A model generated the notes under the pieces. The model was given only the letters and a program-made list of their open reading frames with translations, did no database searches and was not told where the DNA came from. From an uncultured Oscillospiraceae bacterium (GTDB taxonomy: Bacteria > Bacillota > Clostridia > Oscillospirales > Acutalibacteraceae): DNA of 10,964 bases. Below are positions 1 through 6,651 of the stretch, piece after piece. Where the stretch lies: contig URYX01000042.1 in the NCBI GenBank assembly GCA_900552225.1, positions 1-10,964 on the forward strand, written 5' to 3'. A program made the position numbers and the translations under genes. The stretch's first letter is position 1. Every line of letters begins with the position of its first letter.

Positions 1-2
1 CT

Positions 3-233
3 CTGATCGTGGGATATTTTGAGGATGAGGAGCCGTCGGGCGGCCGGCAGTACCTGCTGGTCTGCAACAAGGACTACGAGCGGGAGGCGGACGGAGAGCT
101 GCAGCTGGATCGTCCCTATGAGGTATCCTTCCTGGATGAGGATACGGGAGATACGGTGTCGGTCGGTGTGACGGACAGCCTTCCGCTGCATCTCGGACGC
201 GGCGAGGGCCGACTTTGGATCTTGAAGAAATGA
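3..233 (+). CDS. C-terminal fragment of a probable glycoside hydrolase (5' end outside window)
   Basis: An open frame enters from the left edge and ends at TGA 231-233; about 76 residues are visible and no start belongs to this window (the GTG at 9-11 has no ribosome binding site). I do not recognise it alone, but it resembles the last 71 residues of the lipoprotein at 4029-5537. Both share a GxF strand, then YLxVxNK, GxLxLxRxY, a DGDTV or TGDTV turn and a final SxxLxLxxxGxxxxILK. This looks like a small C-terminal beta-sandwich such as those closing many TIM-barrel glycosidases, so the missing N-terminal part is probably a glycosidase-like barrel. The next gene starts 14 nt downstream, implying one operon. 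The domain relationship is seen in the sequence; the enzymatic role is inference. Confidence 0.6.
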   Translation: MIVGYFEDEEPSGGRQYLLVCNKDYEREADGELQLDRPYEVSFLDEDTGDTVSVGVTDSLPLHLGRGEGRLWILKK

Positions 234-234
234 C

Positions 235-240
235 GGAGGA
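235..240 (+). promoter_or_regulatory. Shine-Dalgarno GGAGGA that fixes the start of the DUF4838 gene
   Basis: GGAGGA lies 7 nt before ATG 248. In-frame upstream alternatives are TTG 215, inside the preceding gene, and ATG 230, which overlaps its TGA. Neither has a comparable site, so translation most likely begins at 248. Confidence 0.75.
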
Positions 241-247
241 ACGCGGT

Positions 248-2134
248 ATGGAACAGGAAGTGCTTTCTTTTGCGGCGGAGGAGCTGCAGCGCTATTGCCG
301 CTTGATGGATGCACAGGGCGTGCCGGAGATTGCCCTGTCGGTGGAGGCCGCCGTCTGCCCGGCCGACGGCGATCCGGCGCTGGATGATGCCTACCGCATC
401 GCCGTGGAAAACGGACGGGGCGCGATTGAGGGCAGCAATGCCCGCAGCGTTTTGCTCGGCGTGTATGCGTTCCTGCGTGCGGCGGGCTGCCGCTTCCTGC
501 GGCCCGGTGCGGAGGGGGAAAGCATTCCGAAGCGGCCGCTGCGTGAGGTGTCGGTGCACCTGAGCGAAACGGCATCCCACCGCTACCGCGGCTTCTGTAT
601 CGAGGGCGCGGTCAGTCGGGAAAACGTGCGGGATATGATCGATTGGATGCCGAAGCTCGGCTTCAATCTGTATTTTATTCAGTTCCGGGAGGCCCATATC
701 TTTTTTGAGGAATGGTATACCCACGTTTTCAACGAATTTCTGCCCGCCGAGCCGTATACGGTGGAGGATTCGCGGCGCATTGTGCGCGGACTCGGAGAGG
801 AAATCCGTCGGCGCGGGCTGCATTACCATGCCGTGGGGCACGGCTGGACCTGCGAGAGCGTCGGCTATGCCTCGACGGGCTGGCACAGTGCGGACAATGC
901 CGCCATCCCGGATACAGTGCGGCCTCTGCTGGCACAGGTGAACGGGAAGCGGGAGTTTTTCGGCGGGATTCCCATCAATACGCAGCTGTGCTATTCCAAT
1001 CCCGAGGTACGGGAGCGTATGGCACAGGAGATTGCCCGCTATGCGGAGGAAAATCCGGGAAAAGAGGTACTGCACATCTGGCTGGCCGATAACTTCAACA
1101 ACAGCTGTGAGTGCGAGAACTGCCAAAAGGCCCGCCCGGCCGATTTCTATATCCGCATGCTCAACCGTGCGGACGAGCTGCTGACGCAAAGGGGGCTGCC
1201 GACCCGCCTGGCATTCATCGTGGCCTACGATCTGCTGTGGACACCGCTGAGGGAGCGCTTCAGAAATCCGTCGCGCTTTCTGATGATGTTTGCTCCGATT
1301 ACCCGTACCTATCGGAGACCGTACCATGAGCCCGGAGAACCGGACTGTCTGCCGAAGCCGTATACCCGCAACCGACTGCAGCTGCCGGAGAGTGCGGCGG
1401 AAAATCTGGTGTATCTGAGGGAGTGGCAGAGGCTGTTTCCGGGGGACTGCTTTGTGTTCGATTACCACATGATGTGGGATCTGCACAAGGATCATGCACA
1501 GCTGGCGTTGTCCCGGGTCCTGTTCCGCGATCTGGAGCTGCTGCGGGAGCTGGGGCTGAACGGTTATATCGGCTGCCAGCTGACACGCTCGTTTTTCCCG
1601 TCGGGCTTCTGTAATTATCTGATGGGGCGCAAGCTCTTTGACCGCACGCTGTCCTATGAAGCGCTGCAGAAAGAATACTTTGAAGCAGCCTACGGAGAGC
1701 ACTGGCAGGATGCGTGGAAATTCCTTTCGGAAATTTCGGAGGGGCTGAGCTGGGCCTATGACCGCGGGGAGCTGTCCATTCACGACCGGGCGGCAGCCGA
1801 GCGGTTCCGCGAGACACCGGAGCGGCTGTATGCCTACCAGCCCCTGCTGAGTCTGCGCCGGGAGCAGGCCTCCGAGGCGTGTGTGAAGAAGCAGTGGGAG
1901 TTTTTGCTGGAGGCCTCTGAAATTTACGCGGAGCTGGCCTTGGTGCTGTACCATAAGGCGGAGGGCCTGCCGACGGAGCAGGTGCTGACGCAGTTTGAGC
2001 TGTTCCGGGCCAATCTGTGCCGGCGGGAGGCGAGGCTGCAGAGCGTGTTTGACCTCTGTTCCTTTATTCTGATTGTGCAGACCATTGTCCGGAAAGAGGA
2101 AAACGAAGCCATTGCCTTTGATGAAAAAGCCTGA
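248..2134 (+). CDS. DUF4838-type predicted glycoside hydrolase (cytoplasmic)
   Basis: A 628-residue protein without signal peptide or membrane segment, so probably intracellular. Residues ~45-85 (GRGAIEGSNARSVLLGVYAF followed by AAGCRFLRPG) resemble the N-terminal domain preceding the barrel in GH20/GH67-like enzymes. A TIM-barrel-like region begins near H111 (HRYRGFCIEG). Further landmarks are H192-Y-H-A-V-G-H198-G-W and the diagnostic L279-A-D-N-F-N-N-S-C-E-C-E-N-C292, followed by DFYIRMLN, the hallmark of DUF4838 proteins. D405-Y-H-M-M-W-D411 marks a later strand. The last ~170 residues look helical. Family knowledge suggests glycosidase activity, but no DUF4838 substrate is known to me. 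D281 and the Cys triad C287/C289/C292 are candidate active-site or metal residues (inference). It lies between probable hydrolases, consistent with intracellular trimming of imported oligosaccharides. The start is set by GGAGGA at 235-240. Confidence 0.8.
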   Translation: MEQEVLSFAAEELQRYCRLMDAQGVPEIALSVEAAVCPADGDPALDDAYRIAVENGRGAIEGSNARSVLLGVYAFLRAAGCRFLRPGAEGESIPKRPLREVSVHLSETASHRYRGFCIEGAVSRENVRDMIDWMPKLGFNLYFIQFREAHIFFEEWYTHVFNEFLPAEPYTVEDSRRIVRGLGEEIRRRGLHYHAVGHGWTCESVGYASTGWHSADNAAIPDTVRPLLAQVNGKREFFGGIPINTQLCYSNPEVRERMAQEIARYAEENPGKEVLHIWLADNFNNSCECENCQKARPADFYIRMLNRADELLTQRGLPTRLAFIVAYDLLWTPLRERFRNPSRFLMMFAPITRTYRRPYHEPGEPDCLPKPYTRNRLQLPESAAENLVYLREWQRLFPGDCFVFDYHMMWDLHKDHAQLALSRVLFRDLELLRELGLNGYIGCQLTRSFFPSGFCNYLMGRKLFDRTLSYEALQKEYFEAAYGEHWQDAWKFLSEISEGLSWAYDRGELSIHDRAAAERFRETPERLYAYQPLLSLRREQASEACVKKQWEFLLEASEIYAELALVLYHKAEGLPTEQVLTQFELFRANLCRREARLQSVFDLCSFILIVQTIVRKEENEAIAFDEKA

Positions 2135-2161
2135 CAGGTCATCGGTTCCGGCTTTTATTTT
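2125..2161 (+). terminator. Weak terminator- or attenuator-like inverted repeat
   Basis: AAAAGCC (2125-2131) can pair with GGCTTTT (2150-2156), followed by ATTTTG. The left arm overlaps the last codons and stop of the DUF4838 gene. The loop of 18 nt is long and only three of the seven pairs are G-C, so this would be inefficient. It could lower expression of the downstream genes relative to the upstream one rather than end the operon. Confidence 0.3.
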
Positions 2162-2181
2162 GAACTACGGGAGAGAAACTC

Positions 2182-4032
2182 ATGAATGTAAGCTATCCGG
2201 AGTATAACAGGCGCCTGATCGGGTGCTTTATGGGCAAATGCATCGGCGGAACCCTGGGAATGCCCTATGAGGGGGAGGAGCGGCTGCTGAATCTGACCTA
2301 TTATGATCCGGTTCCGACCGAGATGGTGGCCAACGACGACCTGGATCTGCAGGTGGTCTGGCTGGAAAGCATCCGGCGGCACGGGTTCCCGATCCATCGC
2401 CGGTATCTGGCCAAGGCGTGGACGGAAAATATCCGCGGGGCCTTTGACGAATACGGTGTAGCGCAGCGCAACGTGCGCAAGCGGCTGTTTCCGCCGCTCA
2501 GCGGAGCCTACGACAACAAGTTTGAGGCGGGGATGGGAGCGGCTATCCGCACGGAGCTCTGGGCGTGCCTGTGCCCGGGGGATCCCGATCTGGCGGCATC
2601 GCTGGCGCGTGAGGATGCCTGTATGGATCACTGCGGCGACGGAGTGGAGGCTGCCTGCTTTTTGGCGGCGATGGAGAGCGCCGCATTTGTGGAGCGGGAC
2701 CGTGAGACGCTGCTGAAAATCGGATTTTCCCATATTGCACCGGACGGCCGTCTGGCCTCGGCACTGCACGATACGCTGCGCTGGTGGGAGGAGCTCCGGG
2801 ACCTGCCGTCGGTACGGGAACGGATTTTGCAGAAATACTCCATGCAGAACTGGACGGATGTATCGGTGAATCTGTCGTTTATTCTGCTGGGGTGGCTGGC
2901 CGGGGACGGAGAGTTCGGGCCTTCGCTGTGCGCGGCCGTGAACTGCGGAAACGATACCGACTGCACCGGCGCTACCCTGGGGGCACTGCTCGGCATTCTG
3001 AATCCCGAGGGAATCGGAGAGGAGTGGAGCCGGCCAATCGGCAACCGGCTGGTGCTGTCCGGCGGAATGGTCGGGATGCACGAGAGAAGAACCATCGACG
3101 AGATGTGCCGGCAGATTGCTGCGCTGAGCCTGGAGGTACAGCGCTACTACCGCTCCCCCGTGTGCACGGTGGATGCTCCCGATTTCCCGGAATATGCCCG
3201 CTTTGATGCGCTGCCGTGGAAGGCCGTACCGGACGGAACACAGCTTGCGCTGGATTACTGTCCGCGGGACAGTGTGGTGGCGCTGACGCCGGTGTATACG
3301 CAGCTGCGCTATCCCGAGGGAGTGGCGATTTCGCTCGGGCAGAGCCGTACCTATTCGCTGAGCTTTCTGAGCCTGACGGGGGAGCGCGAGCAGTATACAC
3401 TGCGCCTTCGCGTGCCGGACGGCTGGAGGGTCTCGCCGCAGGAGCAGGAGCTCGTCCTGGAGGGCGCCTGTCCGACGGAGGTATCCTTTACGGTGGAGGC
3501 TCCGGATACCGTCAAAAACGCCTATATTCATTTCCTCGATATATGTCTGTACAACGCACAGACCCGCGTCGATATGACCGCCGGACTCGCGACCACCATC
3601 AGCTGGTGGCGTAAGCCGCTGACGGAGAAGCTGCAGCAGGCGCCGACCGCGGAGCTGCTCGAGGGGGCCAAGCGTGTTGAGGCGGCCGGACACTACCAAA
3701 CGGTACCGGCCGGACGCCATCTGCTTGGCCTGGAGCTGAAGAGCGGAGTGCGTATGAAGCAGGCAATATTGGTGGCAGAGGGAACTCGCGGAATGCGCGT
3801 CTGGCTGGATGGTGTGCTTGTCTCCGAAAGCGACGGCTCTTACTATGTCCCCGCCTACCATCGGGGGCCCACCCGGCCGAAAATCCACCTTCTGACCGAA
3901 TGGCAGCAGCTGATGGTGGAGGTGGATGACGGCCCGGAGGGAGAAATTTTTATCGGGATGGCCAAACCGTTCGGCTTGGAATGGATCGAGGAGCTGGAAT
4001 GGCGCCTCCCGGGAAGGGAGAAGGATTCATGA
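2182..4032 (+). CDS. ADP-ribosylglycohydrolase-fold protein with C-terminal beta-sandwich extension
   Basis: A 616-residue protein whose first ~310 residues match the ADP-ribosylglycohydrolase (DraG/ARH) family. It opens with IGCFMGKCIGGTLGMPYEG and has an acidic metal-site motif N51-D-D-L-D-L-Q57. The closing motif N257-D-T-D-C-T-G-A264 precedes TLGALLG, corresponding to the family's usual xDTDTxGA. Family members bind two Mg2+ and hydrolyse ADP-ribose linkages. The usual length is ~300-350 residues, so the remaining ~290 are an added module. One part (~400-440, VPDGWRVSPQEQELVLEG) resembles the NEW3-type beta domains attached to glycosidases, and the end (~540-600, RVWLDGVLVSESDGSYYVP) looks like a jelly roll. 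No signal peptide is seen. With hydrolase neighbours, a glycan or nucleoside-like glycosidic substrate is more likely than protein ADP-ribose (inference). ATG 2182 follows a CGGGAGAG site; the stop overlaps the next gene's start (ATGA). Confidence 0.8.
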   Translation: MNVSYPEYNRRLIGCFMGKCIGGTLGMPYEGEERLLNLTYYDPVPTEMVANDDLDLQVVWLESIRRHGFPIHRRYLAKAWTENIRGAFDEYGVAQRNVRKRLFPPLSGAYDNKFEAGMGAAIRTELWACLCPGDPDLAASLAREDACMDHCGDGVEAACFLAAMESAAFVERDRETLLKIGFSHIAPDGRLASALHDTLRWWEELRDLPSVRERILQKYSMQNWTDVSVNLSFILLGWLAGDGEFGPSLCAAVNCGNDTDCTGATLGALLGILNPEGIGEEWSRPIGNRLVLSGGMVGMHERRTIDEMCRQIAALSLEVQRYYRSPVCTVDAPDFPEYARFDALPWKAVPDGTQLALDYCPRDSVVALTPVYTQLRYPEGVAISLGQSRTYSLSFLSLTGEREQYTLRLRVPDGWRVSPQEQELVLEGACPTEVSFTVEAPDTVKNAYIHFLDICLYNAQTRVDMTAGLATTISWWRKPLTEKLQQAPTAELLEGAKRVEAAGHYQTVPAGRHLLGLELKSGVRMKQAILVAEGTRGMRVWLDGVLVSESDGSYYVPAYHRGPTRPKIHLLTEWQQLMVEVDDGPEGEIFIGMAKPFGLEWIEELEWRLPGREKDS

Positions 4033-5537
4033 AACACATTTGGATGAGGAGTATCGGTGCGGGACTGGGAATTCTGCTGCTTCTGACCGGCTGTACGGGA
4101 GGGCAGACGGCGCTCTCCTCCGTGTCCGGTACGGAGACCTCGACGGTCGGAGACCCGACCTCATCGGAGCAGGATACGGCGGACAGCAGCGCTTCTTCGG
4201 GGGAGAACGTGCCGGGGACGACGCTTCCGGGAACCCCGGGCTCGTCGTCCTCCGACGGGAAAACCGTGCCGCGCACGGATCCCACGGAAACCGATCCTGC
4301 TACGTCGTCTTCGGGCGTAAACACTACCGCCACAACGGAAAATCCGTCTGCGGAACGGCCGGATCTGCGCCATACCTTTGTGCTTTCGACCTTTATGGCT
4401 CTGGACGGGGATACCAATGCCGCAAAAAATCAGCGTATTCTGCGCAACACCCGGGATGCGGGTCTGAATGCGGTGGAGGTCACGTGGCTGAGCACGGAGG
4501 AATCGATTCTGGCGGCGCTGCAGGCGGCGGAAAAGGTGCCGGGGATTGCGCTGCTGGTGCAGAATGCACGCGGCGCGGATCAGAAGGGCACCAATCTCGG
4601 CGGCATTGCCGCAAGCTACATGCCCTCGGCCGTTTCCGCCGAGGAAATCGGCCGTTGGAGCCGGACGCTGCGCGGCTACGACGCGCTCGCCGGCTACTAT
4701 GTCTGGGACGAGCCGTACCTTCCGCAGCTGGAGCTGTGCGGGAGGCTTACGGAGCTGTACCGCTCGGCAGACCCGGATCACATGGCGTTTTCCTGCATCC
4801 TGCCGAGCTACGGAGAGTACCGCTGGCCCAGCACCTATCCGGCCTATGTGGACAGCTATCTTCGGACCGTGCGCCCGGAGGTTCTGTCGCTGGACTATTA
4901 TCCGTTCCTGTTCCAGACGGACATCGCCACGACCTCCGATCTGTACCGGGATATGGGGTATATGCGGAAGAAGTCGCTGGAGTACGGTATTCCGTACTGG
5001 CATTATTTTCAGGCAATCCAGAACGGTCAGCCGCTGACGGTGCCGCAGATTCAGGTGCAGATGGCGGTCGGGCTCACCTACGGGGTCAAGGGACTCAGCT
5101 ACTACACCTCGCAGTACAGTCTGACGGATGTCAACGGACACCCGACGGCCGCCTATGCGGCGCTGAAGGCCGTGAACACCCGTGTGAAGAATATCGGGAA
5201 TCTTCTGTACGGCAAGACCAATGCGGCCCTGTACCACACAGGACTGGCGGCATCCTATAATGACGCGTATTTTCTGGATACACTGGCCTCCTCGCCGTGG
5301 CTGAGCTCCGCGCCCGCCAACCTCTCAATCGGCGTGTTTACCGACGGTTCCGCAATCTATCTGGCGGTGGCCAACAAGAGTCACACGGCCTCCGTTTCCG
5401 GGACGCTGGAGCTGAAGCGGGAATATGCACTGGCAGAATACCTGCCGGACGGCGACACGGTGCGCTCCCTGTCCCGCGGACGCAGCATTTCCCTGAACCT
5501 GGAGGCGGCAGGAATCCAGGTCTTTATCCTGAAATAA
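4029..5537 (+). CDS. Secreted lipoprotein, glycoside hydrolase-like TIM barrel with Ser/Thr-rich stalk
   Basis: A 502-residue protein starting at ATG 4029, which overlaps the upstream TGA by 4 nt and follows an AGAAGGA site. It has a short charged N-terminus, a hydrophobic core and the lipobox LLTGC with C22 as lipidation site, so it should be anchored outside the membrane. Residues ~23-111 form a low-complexity linker rich in Ser, Thr, Gly, Pro and Asp. From ~113 a TIM-barrel-like domain follows: N-A-V-E-V-T-W on an early strand, Y223-Y-V-W-D227-E228-P with E228 a likely acid/base, and L288-D289-Y-Y-P-F on a later strand. This arrangement resembles GH42-like and related uncharacterised glycosidase families. 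Residues ~432-502 are a small beta domain homologous to the fragment at 3-233. It probably acts on extracellular glycans; the substrate is unknown. It is the last gene of the operon. Confidence 0.75.
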   Translation: MKHIWMRSIGAGLGILLLLTGCTGGQTALSSVSGTETSTVGDPTSSEQDTADSSASSGENVPGTTLPGTPGSSSSDGKTVPRTDPTETDPATSSSGVNTTATTENPSAERPDLRHTFVLSTFMALDGDTNAAKNQRILRNTRDAGLNAVEVTWLSTEESILAALQAAEKVPGIALLVQNARGADQKGTNLGGIAASYMPSAVSAEEIGRWSRTLRGYDALAGYYVWDEPYLPQLELCGRLTELYRSADPDHMAFSCILPSYGEYRWPSTYPAYVDSYLRTVRPEVLSLDYYPFLFQTDIATTSDLYRDMGYMRKKSLEYGIPYWHYFQAIQNGQPLTVPQIQVQMAVGLTYGVKGLSYYTSQYSLTDVNGHPTAAYAALKAVNTRVKNIGNLLYGKTNAALYHTGLAASYNDAYFLDTLASSPWLSSAPANLSIGVFTDGSAIYLAVANKSHTASVSGTLELKREYALAEYLPDGDTVRSLSRGRSISLNLEAAGIQVFILK

Positions 5538-5566
5538 AAGCCGTCCGAGGAACGCGGAAATCATTC

Positions 5567-5617
5567 AAAAAAGCAGCGCCTTTTGCAGTTTTGCTTACTG
5601 CGAAGGCGCTGCTTTTC
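5567..5617. terminator. Bidirectional intrinsic terminator between convergent genes
   Basis: Arms 5569-5582 and 5603-5616 are perfect complements over 14 bp (core GCAGCGCC / GGCGCTGC). An inner GCAG/CTGC stem sits beyond one bulge, closed by a short T-rich loop. On + the stem ends in TTTT; on - it ends in six T (A-run 5567-5572), so the minus direction looks stronger. It sits between the lipoprotein stop (5537) and the regulator stop (5681). The rest of 5538-5680 shows no further feature. Confidence 0.9.
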
Positions 5618-5680
5618 GATTTTCGCGGGGCGGGAGAGAGTGTGTGGCGGGGCTGTGCGTGACCTGCCGTGCGCGCAGGG

Positions 5681-6451
5681 TCAGCGGGGGAGCGCGGCGC
5701 GGAAGTCGCGGATGCTGACGCCGTTATATTTGCGGAACAGGCGGCTTAAGTATTTCGGGTCCTCGATGCCGACCCGTTCTCCGGCCTGCTGCGCAGTGAG
5801 GCCTTTGGCCGCAATCAGCTCTCCGACGCGGGAGATGCGCAGGGCGTTCAGATGCTCGGTAAAGGTGGTGCCGTGCCGGCGGAACAGGGTCGCAAGGTAG
5901 CCGGGAGATACGCCGACGAAGTCGGCGGTGTAGGCCAGTGTAGCGGTGCAGAGGTGATCGCTCATGCAGCGCAGCGCCTTGGTGTAGTGCGGATTCTCCA
6001 CCTTTTGGAAGGCTCTTACTCTGCTGTCCAGGGTGGCCAGCAGCGTAAGAGCGGCGGCGCTCGCCGTGAGGGAGGGGAGAGGAGAGGCGGCCAGCTTCCG
6101 CAGGGCACGCAGGGCCTCGGGACAGACGGAGACCGCGGTGCGGGAGGGCAGCAGGACCGCGGTGCCGCTTTTCTGCAGGCGGAGGGCGACGGTGATGTGC
6201 GTGTGTTCGTTAGGAACCTCAACGGTATAGTGACGGTCATGCGGAGTGACGAACAGCTCGCCTGGAACAAAGCATTCCGTAATTTTTCCGTCGCTGCGCC
6301 GCATTTCGCCCGCCAGGCAGACGGAAATCTCCACGATATCTTCTCCGGGAGAGAGGTGCCAGCTTCCCCGGCTGCAGCTGTAGCGGTGCGCAAAGAGAAT
6401 TTGGGGCAGGGAATCTATCCGGAAGGTCAGCGATGCGGGATTGGAATGCAT
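5681..6451 (-). CDS. AraC-family transcriptional regulator
   Basis: A 256-residue protein. The open frame extends 57 codons further upstream, but ATG 6451-6449 is preceded by AAAGGAGA (6459-6466) at 7 nt spacing, so I choose that start. Residues ~15-90 (SCSRGSWHLSPGEDIVEISV, then FVPGELFVTPHDRHY) have the cupin-like pattern of AraC ligand-sensing domains. Residues ~155-256 carry the paired helix-turn-helix region: first helix pair near TADFVGVSPGYLATLFRRH (~175-193), second near AQQAGERVGIEDPKYLSRLF (~220-239), the latter with the typical G-x-x-x-x-x-Y-x-S-R-x-F-R-K pattern. It is transcribed divergently from the glycyl radical operon, which it most likely controls in response to a small molecule. 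It might also act on the neighbouring hydrolase operon. The ligand is unknown. Confidence 0.88.
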   Translation of the reverse strand: MHSNPASLTFRIDSLPQILFAHRYSCSRGSWHLSPGEDIVEISVCLAGEMRRSDGKITECFVPGELFVTPHDRHYTVEVPNEHTHITVALRLQKSGTAVLLPSRTAVSVCPEALRALRKLAASPLPSLTASAAALTLLATLDSRVRAFQKVENPHYTKALRCMSDHLCTATLAYTADFVGVSPGYLATLFRRHGTTFTEHLNALRISRVGELIAAKGLTAQQAGERVGIEDPKYLSRLFRKYNGVSIRDFRAALPR

Positions 6452-6504
6452 AGGACAGTCTCCTTTGCGGTAGAGTGTGGCGGTGTCGCAGTGTTGCTGC
6501 TTAA

Positions 6505-6533
6505 AGAATAGCACATAAGATGCGTTTTGTCCA
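6505..6533 (-). promoter_or_regulatory. Predicted sigma-70-type promoter of the AraC-family gene
   Basis: On the minus strand TGGACA (6533-6528, 5 of 6 to TTGACA) is followed after exactly 17 nt by TATTCT (6510-6505, 4 of 6 to TATAAT). The predicted leader to ATG 6451 is about 45-50 nt and contains the ribosome binding site AAAGGAGA. Confidence 0.6.
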
Positions 6534-6553
6534 CCTTTTATTGCCTGCGTGGG

Positions 6554-6582
6554 TTTTCCGCTGCGCGGAAACGGGGTATAAT
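6554..6582 (+). promoter_or_regulatory. Predicted promoter of the glycyl radical enzyme operon
   Basis: A perfect -10 box TATAAT lies at 6577-6582. At 17 nt spacing the -35 position (6554-6559) reads TTTTCC, only 3 of 6 to consensus, which suggests dependence on an activator. Transcription would start near 6589, giving a leader of roughly 60 nt before ATG 6652. Confidence 0.6.
6555..6571. promoter_or_regulatory. Palindromic putative operator between -35 and -10
   Basis: A perfect 7-3-7 inverted repeat, TTTCCGC-TGC-GCGGAAA, overlaps the -35 position and ends 5 nt before the TATAAT box. It lies upstream of the predicted transcript start, so it would act as DNA rather than RNA. AraC proteins more often use direct repeats, so the binding protein is uncertain. 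Confidence 0.45.
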
Positions 6583-6594
6583 CGGAGCATGGGA

Positions 6595-6614
6595 TGCGGT
6601 CGGGCAAGACCGCA
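6595..6614 (+). other. Stem-loop in the 5' leader of the glycyl radical operon
   Basis: TGCGGTC (6595-6601) and GACCGCA (6608-6614) form a 7-bp stem around the 6-nt loop GGGCAA. The stem would sit close to the 5' end of the predicted mRNA and about 25 nt before the ribosome binding site GGAGGG (6640-6645). It has no U-run, so it is not a terminator. mRNA stabilisation or protein binding is possible. Confidence 0.4.
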
Positions 6615-6651
6615 GATGACACGGATGACAGGCAGAGACGGAGGGAAGCGT

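Noticed and set aside
116..1954. 612-codon open frame on the minus strand opposite the DUF4838 gene
   Set aside because: Its product is rich in Arg, Gln, Pro and His with no recognisable motif, and the plus-strand frame has clear family motifs and a ribosome binding site. Long antisense frames are expected with strong GC bias at third positions.
2135..2181. Separate promoter for the ADP-ribosylglycohydrolase gene
   Set aside because: The 47-nt gap is AT-richer but shows no convincing -35/-10 pair; only a weak hairpin and the ribosome binding site are visible.
2155..3888. 577-codon open frame on the minus strand opposite the ADP-ribosylglycohydrolase gene
   Set aside because: Shadow frame without motifs or initiation signals; the plus-strand frame is supported by family motifs.
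6452..6622. Possible 57-residue N-terminal extension of the AraC-family regulator
   Set aside because: It runs through the predicted promoter and has no family resemblance; ATG 6451 has an AAAGGAGA site.
6520..6651. Possible 44-residue N-terminal extension of the glycyl radical enzyme
   Set aside because: It would start upstream of the predicted TATAAT box and lacks a ribosome binding site, whereas ATG 6652 has GGAGGG at good spacing.
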